DNA of 40,744 nt from Candidatus Aminicenantota bacterium (GCA_011049545.1 DRHQ01000141.1:1-40744); one strand, 5' to 3'; positions 23,867 through 33,054 are shown, counted from the first letter of the stretch. Made by a program: numbers and translations. Notes: generated by a model from the sequence alone, not told the origin.

Positions 23867-26212
23867 TTAAATTAGACTTACAAGTATTTCCAGTGCGGCT
23901 TGCTTTGCCTGTTTGCCGCTTTCTTTAGTAGGCCCTACGCATGAGGGACATCCTTCCTTGCAGGGGCAGGCTGCAATCGTTTTCTGACAGTGTTTAAGGA
24001 GTTCTTTTTCCAGATCAAAAAGAGAAGGGCTTAAACCTATCCCTCCAGGAAAGTTGTCAAAGATGAAAATATTCGGTTCGAAGGCGATATCTGTGAAGTC
24101 ATGCCGTTCTTCTCCCTGGATTATTTTGGAGGGAATGTTACGCGGGGGGATTGACTTTCCTGTTGTATTGTCACCGATGGATACGCCGACATCATGGAGG
24201 TCACACATCATAAACAGAGGCGAGACATGATGGAGAAGATAAGCCACGCCGAAAAGACCGTTTATCTTTTCCTCTGCGGAAAAGCGAAGGGAATGGAAGA
24301 TTTCAGAAGGTATGGTCAACCAGTAGGCTGTAGTGTGCATTTCGTTTTCAGGAAGGCTTAAATCTCCCGCACCTACATTTTCTGCGGTGTAGAATTTTAT
24401 TTTTTTGAAGCCGACAACCTGTGTAGCAACATGGACCTCGCCGTGGGAGATGGAACATTTCTCCAGACTCTTTTTATCAAAAACATCAAGGATTTTGATT
24501 TTAGTGTAGTCTATGGCGTCTGTGAAATAATCGACGTCTGTTTTTTTGACATAAGCTTTTCTCTGATTATAATCGAGCTTCTCCACATAATATTGCTCTC
24601 CCTCACACAGATAGATGGCCTTTGAATGCAGGGTTGTTAGCGCAGATGAAAAATCAACTTCAGCGATGACTCTTGCTTTTTTACTTGTATCCACAACCAC
24701 GAAATTATCCGAACTTATGCTCCTCAAGCTGACTCCATCGGCAGGATAAGCATCAGATGTCCAGAACCATTTATCTTTTGAATGATGAACGAGCTTCTCC
24801 TCTTCCAGAAATTTGAGGATTTCTCCGATTTCAACGCGCCCGAATTTATCTTTCTCGGCAAAGGGAAGCTCAAAGGTTGCACACTCGATATGACTGACAA
24901 GAATAGATAGATTATCCGGATTAATCAAAGCTTTCTCTGGGTTTTTTGAGAAGAAGTAATCCGGGTTATTGATGATGAACTGGTCTATGGGGGCGCTTGA
25001 AGCGACTAAAACTGCAGCTGACTTTCCCGTTTTACGACCGGCCCGTCCTGCCCTCTGCCAGGTGCTTGATATAGTGCCTGGATAGCCTGCAAGCACGGCA
25101 ATATCAAGACTTCCGATATCAATTCCTAATTCTAAGGCATTAGTAGAGATAACACCCTTTATTGTTCCCTCTCTTAAACCCTTTTCGATTTCTCTTCGCT
25201 TTAAGGGAAGATATCCTCCCCTGTATCCACGAATAAGGCCTTTTTCCTTGATTGTCCTTTCGATGTCTTCTTTAAGATAGGTCACCAAGAGTTCGGTGAT
25301 TAGGCGACTCTTAGCAAAAACGATGGTTTGAAGGTTGTTTTTGATGAAGAGAGAAGCGATTCGCCGTGATTCATTGACATAGGAACGGCGAATACCCAAG
25401 AACTTATTAACCACCGGTGGATTAAAGAAGATAAAATATTTTTCTCCGCGAGGAGCGCCATTGTTGTCAACAAGGGAGACCGGCTCTTCTGTCATTTTTT
25501 CTGCCATCTCCAGAGGATTAGCGATGGTGGCTGTACAGAGGATAAATTGGGGTTGGGCGCCGTAGAATTTAGCGATTCTCTTCAGTCTTCTCAGGATATT
25601 TGCCAGATGGCTGCCAAAGATACCGCGATAATTGTGAAGTTCATCGATCACTATATATTTTAGATTTTCGAAGAGTTTAATCCACTTTGTGTGATGAGGT
25701 AATATTCCGGCGTGAAGCATATCGGGGTTGGTCAGGATGATGTGTCCGCGAGCTCTTATGGCTTTTCTTGCATCCTGAGGAGTGTCGCCGTCATAGGTGA
25801 AGATCCTGATTTCTTCCCCAAGATGTTTGATTGTTTCATTGAGCTCAGTCTTCTGATCCTGGGAAAGAGCTTTTGTGGGGAAAAGATAGATTGCACGACT
25901 TGAGGGATTTTCAAGCATTGCCTCAAGCACTGGGAGGTTGTAACAAAGCGTTTTTCCTGAAGCGGTTGGAGTGACAACAACAATGTTTTTTCCTTCCTTG
26001 AGCAAGCGCCATGATAGATGCTGATGTGTGTAGAGTTTTAAGAATCCTTTTTCTTTCAGGGCTTTAGCAAGAGCAGGGTGGACATCGGAGGGATACTCGC
26101 AGTATTGTCCTTCTTGGGCAGGGATATGTTTTATGGCCCGGATGGAGTCATTTTTGACGCCAATATCTTTTAATAATTCTAAGGATTTAAGTAAACTTTC
26201 CTCTCTACTCAT
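23867..26212 (-). CDS. mrfA: MrfA/YprA-type DEAD/DEAH-box helicase with C-terminal Cys cluster
   Basis: 781 residues. Superfamily 2 motifs: TPTASGKT at 81-88, the DExH box DELH at 190-193, TATIANP, and QRAGRAGR in the second RecA domain. A long C-terminal region (DUF1998-like) ends with a zinc-type cluster CPCKEGCPSC (Cys749, 751, 755, 758). In Bacillus subtilis MrfA acts with the exonuclease MrfB in a UvrABC-independent repair of mitomycin-C adducts. It is divergent from uvrA across 153 bases, which also suggests repair. No MrfB is visible nearby. Function by family resemblance. Confidence 0.88.
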   Translation of the reverse strand: MSREESLLKSLELLKDIGVKNDSIRAIKHIPAQEGQYCEYPSDVHPALAKALKEKGFLKLYTHQHLSWRLLKEGKNIVVVTPTASGKTLCYNLPVLEAMLENPSSRAIYLFPTKALSQDQKTELNETIKHLGEEIRIFTYDGDTPQDARKAIRARGHIILTNPDMLHAGILPHHTKWIKLFENLKYIVIDELHNYRGIFGSHLANILRRLKRIAKFYGAQPQFILCTATIANPLEMAEKMTEEPVSLVDNNGAPRGEKYFIFFNPPVVNKFLGIRRSYVNESRRIASLFIKNNLQTIVFAKSRLITELLVTYLKEDIERTIKEKGLIRGYRGGYLPLKRREIEKGLREGTIKGVISTNALELGIDIGSLDIAVLAGYPGTISSTWQRAGRAGRKTGKSAAVLVASSAPIDQFIINNPDYFFSKNPEKALINPDNLSILVSHIECATFELPFAEKDKFGRVEIGEILKFLEEEKLVHHSKDKWFWTSDAYPADGVSLRSISSDNFVVVDTSKKARVIAEVDFSSALTTLHSKAIYLCEGEQYYVEKLDYNQRKAYVKKTDVDYFTDAIDYTKIKILDVFDKKSLEKCSISHGEVHVATQVVGFKKIKFYTAENVGAGDLSLPENEMHTTAYWLTIPSEIFHSLRFSAEEKINGLFGVAYLLHHVSPLFMMCDLHDVGVSIGDNTTGKSIPPRNIPSKIIQGEERHDFTDIAFEPNIFIFDNFPGGIGLSPSLFDLEKELLKHCQKTIAACPCKEGCPSCVGPTKESGKQAKQAALEILVSLI

Positions 26213-26247
26213 ATTACTTTAACCAGAATCTCCGAAAAGCTATTCCT

Positions 26248-26277
26248 ATATTATTATTTTTACAAGGAAGCGGTCAA
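26248..26277 (-). promoter_or_regulatory. Possible promoter of the mrfA-like gene
   Basis: On the - strand TTGACC (26277-26272), 18-base spacer, TAATAT (26253-26248), about 35 bases before the ATG. Reasonable -35, moderate -10. No SOS/LexA box is recognised in this divergent gap. Confidence 0.4.
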
Positions 26278-26296
26278 CAGAAACTGTGCCAACTGT

Positions 26297-26311
26297 GGGG
26301 TCAGACTTGCG
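26297..26311. repeat. Solo head of the GGGG repeat family
   Basis: GGGGTCAGACTTGCG is identical to the first 15 bases of the inverted-repeat arm at 17822. No second arm is found nearby, so this may be a decayed copy. Confidence 0.6.
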
Positions 26312-26346
26312 AAAACTGTGTTTTTATTCGCCAGCCTATCTCACAA

Positions 26347-26357
26347 TATGATAGAAT
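26347..26357 (+). promoter_or_regulatory. -10-like sequence very close to the uvrA start
   Basis: TATGAT (26347-26352) and the overlapping TAGAAT (26352-26357) lie 13 and 8 bases before the uvrA ATG. No Shine-Dalgarno and no good -35 are seen. If used, the mRNA would be leaderless or nearly so. Confidence 0.3.
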
Positions 26358-26365
26358 AAGATCTA

Positions 26366-28885
26366 ATGATAAACGAGATTAGAGTAAAGAAGGCAGCCCA
26401 GCATAATTTAAAGAGAATCGATATAAACCTGCCACGCAATAAATTAATTGTCATCACCGGGCCGAGCGGCTCTGGAAAGTCCTCTCTTGCTTTTGACACT
26501 CTCTATGCTGAAGGACAGCGCCGTTACATTGCATGCCTCTCAGCTTATGCTCGCCAGTATATTGAGCAGATGGAAAAGCCGGAAATGGAGTCCATTGAAG
26601 GTGTTTCTCCTTCCATTTCAATCGACCAAAGGACGATCTCTTCAAATCCTCGGTCTACGGTTGGAACAGTCACGGAGATTTATGATTTTTTAAGGCTTCT
26701 TTTCGCCAGGGTAGGATCCCCTCACTGTCCTCGATGCGGAAGAAAGGTGAGCTCTCAGACTCCTCAGCAAATCTTGAAGAGAATTTTTGATTCTTCCTCT
26801 GGCGAAAAAGTTAAAATTCTTTCTCCCGTGGTTAAAGGACGCAAAGGGGAATACCAGCGTCTTTTCGAGAAGCTTAGAAAAAAAGGTTTTCTTCGTTTTC
26901 GGGTGGACGGTCAGTTCAGGGAAGTTGAGGAGGATATTTTACTGAAGAAGACAAAAAAGCACAACATCGATATCTTGATCGACGAAATAAAAGTTTCTTC
27001 CGCATCAGAAAGAAGATTAAAGGAAGCGGTGGACAAAGCTCTCGAGATTGCCAACGGGGACCTCTTATTGATAAGAAAAGAAGGAAAAGAAATTTATTAC
27101 TCTCTAAACTTGCTATGTCCTTTTTGTGAGATCAGTCTTCCAGAGCTTGAGCCCCGGAATTTTTCTTTCAACAGCCCGTACGGAGCCTGCCCTCGTTGCC
27201 ATGGTCTTGGCTTTGAAACCGTATTGAACATGCGGGGTAAAGTGGAGCTTACAGATGAAGTCTGCCCCCTTTGTGAAGGAGGCCGGCTGAAGAAGGAAAG
27301 TCTGGCTGTGAAAGTAGGAGACTGGAATATTTATGAGCTGACTTCTCTGCCCGTAGGAAAGCTGACTGATGAACTTTTTACTTTTAAGCTTTCCTCTTCT
27401 GAAGAACTGATCGCTTCAAGAATACAAAAGGAGATTCTTTCACGCCTTGAAATCATAGTTGAACTGGGAATGCCCTACATCCAGTTATCCCGAACGACCG
27501 CTTCTCTCTCGGGCGGCGAAGCTCGGCGCCTTCGCCTGGCTGCACAGGTTGGCGCTCGCCTGAGAGGCATACTCTATGTCCTGGATGAGCCTACCATTGG
27601 TCTTCACCAGAGAGATAACCGCCGTTTGATTTCCTTGTTGAGAGAAATTAGAGATCAGGGAAACTCTATAATTGTTGTTGAACATGATGAACAGACGATT
27701 CGCTCAGCTGATTTCATCCTGGATTTAGGTCCTGGCGCTGGGGAAGAAGGAGGATTTAAAGTAGTTGAAGGAAATTTAGACCGCATTCTTTCTTCTCCAG
27801 TTTCTCTGACTGCGAAATATCTTACAGGGGAAAAATGTGTCCTTGTTCCTTTAAAGCGGAGAAAGCCAAAAGGCTGGCTTGTGATTGTAAAAGCGGCAGA
27901 GCACAATTTGAAAAATATCGATGCTCGGATTCCGATCTCAGTTATGACAGGTATCACAGGGGTTTCGGGTTCAGGGAAGAGTACTCTTATCTACGATATT
28001 CTTTTCAAAAGACTCTTGAACATATTCTACAAGGCTAAACAAAGACCTGGAAAACACAAGACTATTTCAGGAATTGATCAAATTAACAAAGTCGTCTCCG
28101 TCGATCAGAAGGCCATAGGTCGAACGCCTCGGTCAAACCCAGCTACTTATACAGGACTCTTCACCCCTCTGAGGCAGCTTTTTTCTAGTGTTCCGGAGTC
28201 AAGAATGAGAGCGTACTCGGCAAGCCGTTTCAGTTTTAATCTCCCTGGAGGACGATGTGAGGAATGTCGAGGAGCAGGAGTCAGGAAAATTGAGATGCAT
28301 TTTTTACCAGATGTTTTTGTAACCTGTGACCGTTGCAGAGGAAAACGCTACAATACGGAGACTCTTTCCGTCCGGTATAAGGGGAATAATATTGCGGATT
28401 ATTTGGATATGACTGTCGATGAAGCATATGAATATTTCAAGGCTGTTCCGATTCTGAAGAGGAAGCTGGGAACATTAAAAAAAGTAGGCTTAGGTTATAT
28501 CAGATTGGGCCAGTCAGCTCCTACCATCTCAGGGGGAGAAGCTCAGAGAATCAAGCTGACCAAGGAGCTGAGCCGGAAAGGTACAGGGAAGACTCTGTAT
28601 CTTCTGGATGAACCTACCACCGGTCTCCATTTCGATGATGTTCGCAAGCTTCTCGAAGTTCTTTCAGAGTTAGTGGAATTGGGTAATACCGTGGTAATTA
28701 TTGAGCATAATCTTGATGTTATCAAGTATTGTGATTATATTATAGATTTAGGTCCGGAAGGAGGTGAAAAAGGAGGCTGGATTGTTGCTAAAGGTGTTCC
28801 AGAAAAAGTGGCAGAAGCAGAAAATTCTCATACTGGCAGGTTCTTAAAGAGGGTCTTTACAGAAGGGAAACCAATTTTCGAATGA
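26366..28885 (+). CDS. uvrA: UvrABC excinuclease subunit A, shortened
   Basis: 839 residues; UvrA is usually about 940. First Walker A GPSGSGKSS (about residue 32) and first signature SGGEARRLRLAAQ with Walker B VLDEPTIGLH; second Walker A GVSGSGKST and second signature SGGEAQRIKL with LLDEPTTGLH. The UvrB-binding region after CPRCGRKVSSQTP is present, so it is not a UvrA2-type drug-resistance paralogue. Zinc-type Cys pairs occur at CPFC, CPRCHGLG, CPLCEGG, CEECRGAG and CDRCRGK. About 100 residues normally between GLG and CPxCxGxRLK (here near residues 280-297) are missing. UvrA finds bulky DNA damage and loads UvrB. It heads a set with holB (3-base gap) and ricT. Confidence 0.95.
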   Translation: MINEIRVKKAAQHNLKRIDINLPRNKLIVITGPSGSGKSSLAFDTLYAEGQRRYIACLSAYARQYIEQMEKPEMESIEGVSPSISIDQRTISSNPRSTVGTVTEIYDFLRLLFARVGSPHCPRCGRKVSSQTPQQILKRIFDSSSGEKVKILSPVVKGRKGEYQRLFEKLRKKGFLRFRVDGQFREVEEDILLKKTKKHNIDILIDEIKVSSASERRLKEAVDKALEIANGDLLLIRKEGKEIYYSLNLLCPFCEISLPELEPRNFSFNSPYGACPRCHGLGFETVLNMRGKVELTDEVCPLCEGGRLKKESLAVKVGDWNIYELTSLPVGKLTDELFTFKLSSSEELIASRIQKEILSRLEIIVELGMPYIQLSRTTASLSGGEARRLRLAAQVGARLRGILYVLDEPTIGLHQRDNRRLISLLREIRDQGNSIIVVEHDEQTIRSADFILDLGPGAGEEGGFKVVEGNLDRILSSPVSLTAKYLTGEKCVLVPLKRRKPKGWLVIVKAAEHNLKNIDARIPISVMTGITGVSGSGKSTLIYDILFKRLLNIFYKAKQRPGKHKTISGIDQINKVVSVDQKAIGRTPRSNPATYTGLFTPLRQLFSSVPESRMRAYSASRFSFNLPGGRCEECRGAGVRKIEMHFLPDVFVTCDRCRGKRYNTETLSVRYKGNNIADYLDMTVDEAYEYFKAVPILKRKLGTLKKVGLGYIRLGQSAPTISGGEAQRIKLTKELSRKGTGKTLYLLDEPTTGLHFDDVRKLLEVLSELVELGNTVVIIEHNLDVIKYCDYIIDLGPEGGEKGGWIVAKGVPEKVAEAENSHTGRFLKRVFTEGKPIFE

Positions 28886-28888
28886 AAA

Positions 28889-29881
28889 ATGGCATTTAAA
28901 GATATATTAGGCAATAGCCGCGTAAAAAATATCCTGAGGAAAGCTCTGCAGAGAAATAAAGTTCCCAATTCTATGCTTTTATATGGGCCGGAGGGAATCG
29001 GCAAGAGGGATATGGCTTTGGTGTTGGCTAAAGCGATGAACTGCGAGAGAAAAAAAGATGATGCCTGTGAGGTCTGTGCATCCTGCAAAGCGATTAATGC
29101 GGGAAATTTTCCCGATGTCCTTGAGATTTCTCCTGAGAAAGAAGTGATAAAGATTGACCAGATGAGGATATTGAGAAAGATAGCTTATCTGAAGCCTATG
29201 ATGGGCAAGAAAAGAATCTTTGTTGTTGTTGATGCTGATAAGATGAAGGAAGAAGCAGCAAATTCTCTTTTGAAAATACTGGAAGAACCCCCCCTTTTTT
29301 CTTATATTATCCTTGTTGCTCGTAATCCTTTTATGATTATGCCTACTATAAAATCTCGATGTCAGGTACTAAATTTTTCCCCTATCTCAAAAGAAGAGAT
29401 AGGAAAAATTTTGGTGGAGAAGGGCTATGAGGAGAATAAAGCCAGAATTATTTCTCTCCTCGTTCGCGGGAATCTTAAACAGGCTTTAAGTTTGGAATGG
29501 GAAGAGGTTCAGGATAAAAGAGCGAAAGCTTGGCAGCTTTTCCTTTCTCTTATCAGGAAGGGAAAAGTTGCTCTTTTTTTGAAGAATTATGCTACTTCTC
29601 AAAGAACTCTTGTCAGGAACGAATGGGAGCAGGTCTTAGAAATGCTCTCGTCTTTTTGCCGGGATTCAATCCTGATCAAAGAAAAGAGCGATAGTCGCCT
29701 CCTGATGAATCCTGACTATGAGAAAGAAATCAAGAAAGAAGAAGCGCTGCTGAGCCTCGAGGGGTTGATAGATTGTCTGGCAAAGATAGATTATGCGATT
29801 TATGGTTTAGGAAAAAACCTTAATGTGAATCTGCTTGTCAGTTCGTTTTTTTCATATTTTAAGGAATGGGAATATGCCTGA
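28889..29881 (+). CDS. holB: DNA polymerase III clamp-loader subunit delta'
   Basis: 330 residues. AAA+ domain with Walker A-like GPEGIGKRDMA (about residue 33), a zinc module with CEVCASC, LLKILEEPP and the SRC motif (PTIKSRCQVL). DNA polymerase III delta' helps load the sliding clamp. Length is normal for holB. It follows uvrA by three bases and overlaps ricT by eight. The similar tau/gamma subunit is much longer and starts differently, so delta' is the better call. Confidence 0.92.
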   Translation: MAFKDILGNSRVKNILRKALQRNKVPNSMLLYGPEGIGKRDMALVLAKAMNCERKKDDACEVCASCKAINAGNFPDVLEISPEKEVIKIDQMRILRKIAYLKPMMGKKRIFVVVDADKMKEEAANSLLKILEEPPLFSYIILVARNPFMIMPTIKSRCQVLNFSPISKEEIGKILVEKGYEENKARIISLLVRGNLKQALSLEWEEVQDKRAKAWQLFLSLIRKGKVALFLKNYATSQRTLVRNEWEQVLEMLSSFCRDSILIKEKSDSRLLMNPDYEKEIKKEEALLSLEGLIDCLAKIDYAIYGLGKNLNVNLLVSSFFSYFKEWEYA

Positions 29882-30554
29882 GATTATCTGTGTACTTTCT
29901 GAGCTTTCGGGTAAAGTTATTCGGGTCAAAAAAGGAGAAGAAGATTTCAAGAAAGGAGATTTATGTATTATTGAATCTGAGTTAGGAGGCGATTTGGTGG
30001 TTGTTATAGATACTTCGAGCGATATATGCAGTCATCTAAAATCTTCCCGGGATGCAGTCAAGGTCATACGAAAAGCCACCGAAGAAGACGAAAAAAAGCA
30101 CAAATGGCTTAGGAAGAAAGAGAAGAAGGCTTTCGACTTTTGCCTGGAGAGAATCAATAGCCGAAATTTGCCGATGAAATTAGTCATGGTTAGGTATTTC
30201 TTTGATGAGAAGAAAGGAATATTCTATTATACAGCAGATGGACGCATTGATTTCAGGGAGCTCGTGAAGGACTTAGCCAAAGAGTTCAAGATGCGGATTG
30301 AAATGCGCCAGGTTGGAGTGCGGGACGAGGCAAAGATGGTTGGAGGATTGGGAGTTTGTGGACGCCAGCTTTGCTGTTGTAGCTTCATGAAAGATTTTAA
30401 ACCCGTAACAATTCAGAGGGCAAAAAAACAGAAGATTGTCATTAACCCTACTAAAATATCCGGGTTGTGTGGACGATTGATGTGCTGCCTTGCTTTTGAA
30501 GAGGAAAGCCCGGGTCGTATGTATGCAGAAGAAAAAGCGGAAGAGGATAAGTGA
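29874..30554 (+). CDS. ricT: PSP1-domain protein RicT (YaaT-like)
   Basis: 226 residues from the ATG at 29874, which has AAGGA eight bases upstream and begins MPEIICVLSEL; an in-frame GTC/ATG further upstream (29835) would lie deep in holB. The PSP1 domain carries the Cys clusters GGLGVCGRQLCCC and GLCGRLMCC. In Bacillus subtilis RicT joins RicA and RicF around an iron-sulphur cluster and works with RNase Y in mRNA processing. The holB-ricT order is conserved in several phyla. RicA and RicF are not seen here, so the same role is uncertain. Confidence 0.9.
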   Translation: MPEIICVLSELSGKVIRVKKGEEDFKKGDLCIIESELGGDLVVVIDTSSDICSHLKSSRDAVKVIRKATEEDEKKHKWLRKKEKKAFDFCLERINSRNLPMKLVMVRYFFDEKKGIFYYTADGRIDFRELVKDLAKEFKMRIEMRQVGVRDEAKMVGGLGVCGRQLCCCSFMKDFKPVTIQRAKKQKIVINPTKISGLCGRLMCCLAFEEESPGRMYAEEKAEEDK

Positions 30555-30591
30555 GGGATATATTCAAGATTTGGAGTGAATGGATGGAATT

Positions 30592-31245
30592 CTATTCGCT
30601 TTTTGTGATTTTGAAGTGAACCTTGCTTGATAGGGCGATAAGGGTTCCTTCGGGAGAGAAAGCTTTCACCTCCCAGGAATATTTTCCGCCTAGCGTCATC
30701 CGTTTTTTTATTTTTTCCGGAAGAACAATGAAATTATCTTTTGTTGTGGTAGTCCACAACTTAAATCCATTATCATAAATGTAGATTTTGTATTCTACAT
30801 CTTTGCCGGGATCTTTCCATTCGAATTTTGAAGGGACTATATTGATATCTATTACAGGGGAGATGAGAGTTATTGATTCCCCCCTGACTGTTTCTTCACT
30901 TATGAAAAATTGAGGTGGTGCGGGCTTGAAATAAGGGAAAAAAATGAAGACGGCGACGAGGATCAAGGCTGTGTAAACTGGAAGCAGTGCCCACTGCTTG
31001 GGAGTAAAGAAAGAAACGATTTTTTCAAACCAGGTCGCTCCTTTTCCCTCTTCAACAACGTATTCATCTTGAAAGATCCCATCTCCTTTTTGCTTGATTA
31101 AGGAAATAAGCTCATCTTTTTCCACCATTTTTTCAAAGCAATAGTGGCAGTTAAAATAATGCTCCTCGAATTTCTTCTTATTCTCATCATCTAATCTATC
31201 AAATAGATAATCATCGATGAGATGTTCGCATTTACACATTTTCAT
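30592..31245 (-). CDS. Anti-sigma factor-like membrane protein
   Basis: 217 residues. The N-terminus has a zinc-finger HC2-type arrangement (Cys and His near residues 4-7, then HYFNCHYCFEKM near 29-40). One membrane span (about 85-106, LLPVYTALILVAVFIFFPYF) separates it from an outside domain with beta-strand content (SPVIDINIVPSKFEWKDPG, YSWEVKAFSPEGT) resembling a fibronectin-like fold. It follows an ECF sigma gene by 68 bases on the same strand and probably holds that sigma factor inactive until an envelope signal. The signal is unknown. It is convergent with ricT. Confidence 0.8.
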   Translation of the reverse strand: MKMCKCEHLIDDYLFDRLDDENKKKFEEHYFNCHYCFEKMVEKDELISLIKQKGDGIFQDEYVVEEGKGATWFEKIVSFFTPKQWALLPVYTALILVAVFIFFPYFKPAPPQFFISEETVRGESITLISPVIDINIVPSKFEWKDPGKDVEYKIYIYDNGFKLWTTTTKDNFIVLPEKIKKRMTLGGKYSWEVKAFSPEGTLIALSSKVHFKITKSE

Positions 31246-31313
31246 GCCATATTCCCGTTAATACATTGCTTCCATAAGTTTAGTCGTAGCAGGAACGAAA
31301 AATGGAAAAAAAT

Positions 31314-31814
31314 TCATTTTTTTATCAATTTCTTTAGAAGTTTTTGGGAATAGTTCACACGTTCGCTAACCCTATGGGGAGTAATGCTTAGCTTTTTAGC
31401 AACTTCCTCTCTCGAAAGTCCTTTATAATAATAAAGGTAAAGGACTTCTCTGTATTTGGGATTTAGTTTTTTTATCGCACTCCCTATTAATTCAGCTCTT
31501 TCTTTGTTTTCAACCTGCTCATGAGGGCCGGGAAAAGGAGTTGGTTCTGGGGCATGTTTCAGCACTTTGGTCTTTTGCCTTATGTAATCAATGATCCTGC
31601 GGCTGGTGATAGTATATATAAATGTTCCTATCGAAGATTCTCCCCTAAACTCGTTCTTCTTTATTTTTTCAATGACATTAGTGATAATTTCATTAGCAAT
31701 ATCTTCCCAATCTGGATTGGAAGCCCCTATGGATTTTCTAACTCTAAAACGGACAACAGGACCATATTTAGCGTAAATTTCTTCCAAATTGGTTTCCTGC
31801 TTCTTTCTGTCCAT
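31314..31814 (-). CDS. ECF-type RNA polymerase sigma factor
   Basis: 166 residues. Region 2 includes WEDIANEIITNVIEKI and GTFIYTITSRRIIDYIRQ; region 4 is a helix-turn-helix LNPKYREVLYLYYYKGLSREEVAKKLSITPHRVSERV. A Pro-rich linker joins them. It is small and lacks regions 1 and 3, so it belongs to the extracytoplasmic-function group. The anti-sigma-like gene follows. A strong sigma70 promoter lies 30 bases upstream, so basal expression does not depend on itself. Target promoters are not identified. Confidence 0.92.
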   Translation of the reverse strand: MDRKKQETNLEEIYAKYGPVVRFRVRKSIGASNPDWEDIANEIITNVIEKIKKNEFRGESSIGTFIYTITSRRIIDYIRQKTKVLKHAPEPTPFPGPHEQVENKERAELIGSAIKKLNPKYREVLYLYYYKGLSREEVAKKLSITPHRVSERVNYSQKLLKKLIKK

Positions 31815-31844
31815 TTTTAACCCGCTTCTCTTTTTTTCTTTAGC

Positions 31845-31873
31845 ATTATACGGACATTGACATCAGATGACAA
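31845..31873 (-). promoter_or_regulatory. Consensus sigma70-like promoter of the ECF sigma gene
   Basis: On the - strand TTGTCA (31873-31868), 17-base spacer, TATAAT (31850-31845). Five of six and six of six matches. It drives the sigma/anti-sigma pair. Confidence 0.7.
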
Positions 31874-32010
31874 GCCTGGATTTCAATTTTTTGAGTTTTA
31901 TTGCGACTAAACCTTTCGCCCAAAAAAATTGAAGAATGGGTAGTTGAAAAAGAGTTCTCAAAATTTGTCAAAAGCAAATTCCATTCTTTCGGGTATTAGC
32001 GAGTAGCTTG

Positions 32011-33054
32011 ATGCAACAAAGTAGACAGGGACAAACTTCAAAGAGGAAAAATTCTCACGTAATAAGGGAAAATACATTATTTACTATACATAAAAAAGAC
32101 AGGAAAAATTCCTTTTATCAGTCTTTAATCAACAGAAATCTTGATCTTCATGCATCAAAAAAGGCAGATAAAAGCGAATTTGCTTTTGCCTTTAATCCTT
32201 ATAATTTCATGATCTTAGGTGGGGGAGAAGCTCCATGGAAAAGGGAAGGTTCAAAGCCTCGCTTTGCCTTTGTCTTTAATGAAGAGAAAGAGGAGCAGGA
32301 TTATTCGTCCTGGGATATGGATAGCACGGAGGTGAGGAAGATGTCATCGGCAAGAAATATATTAAAGCACATGGATCTTTACTACGGCAATATTTTTAAG
32401 GAGCAAATCTCTAATGTTGAAGAAGATATCGTAGAAAAACAGATGTTTTTTAACTCGAGCCTTCTCTATTTAATTGCAGCAACTGACGGCAATGAAGACA
32501 GCATAGGCCATTCTAAGCTTGTGGCCAGTTATACAACGCTTTTGACCAAAGATCTTGGGATTGAAGATAAGAATTTTTTGGTCAATATCCAGAGGGGTGC
32601 TTTACTTCATGATGTCGGAAAAATAGGGATTCCCGAATTCATCTTGAGAAAAACCAGCTCTCTAACCGAAAGAGAAAAAGGAATCTTGCAAGAACATCCA
32701 CTTTTAGGTTATGAGATGTTAGAGGAATTTGATTTTTTAAGGAAAGCAGCCCATGTCGTTCTATATCATCATGAGAAATATGACGGAAGCGGATATCCTT
32801 TTGGTTTGATGGGAGAAGAAATTCCAGTGGAAGCAAGAATCTTTTCTTTGACTGATACATTGGATGCCATAACTTCTGATAGGCCCTACAGGAAGGGAAA
32901 AAGCTTTGAAGAAGCCTTGAGAGAAATGGAGAAATATCGAGGTAGCCAGTTCGACCCTAATCTTTTGGATATCTTCCTTTCCATGCCAGTAGAAAAGTGG
33001 CAGGATATAAAAGTGAAGACTCTGGCCTCCCTTCGCCTTCCTCTTATTAACTGA
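32011..33054 (+). CDS. HD-GYP domain phosphodiesterase-like protein
   Basis: 347 residues from the ATG at 32011; a TTG directly before it at 32008 is less likely. The first 150 residues have no domain I recognise and contain two similar segments (SEFAFAFN and PRFAFVFN). The HD-GYP domain (about 155-340) has His200-Asp201 in HDVGKIGIP, and HHEKYDGSGYP at 253-263 with the GYP motif, then GSQFDP. The family hydrolyses cyclic di-GMP with two or three metals. It is divergent from the ECF sigma pair. No membrane span or receiver domain is attached, so its input may be the unknown N-terminal region. Confidence 0.88.
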   Translation: MQQSRQGQTSKRKNSHVIRENTLFTIHKKDRKNSFYQSLINRNLDLHASKKADKSEFAFAFNPYNFMILGGGEAPWKREGSKPRFAFVFNEEKEEQDYSSWDMDSTEVRKMSSARNILKHMDLYYGNIFKEQISNVEEDIVEKQMFFNSSLLYLIAATDGNEDSIGHSKLVASYTTLLTKDLGIEDKNFLVNIQRGALLHDVGKIGIPEFILRKTSSLTEREKGILQEHPLLGYEMLEEFDFLRKAAHVVLYHHEKYDGSGYPFGLMGEEIPVEARIFSLTDTLDAITSDRPYRKGKSFEEALREMEKYRGSQFDPNLLDIFLSMPVEKWQDIKVKTLASLRLPLIN

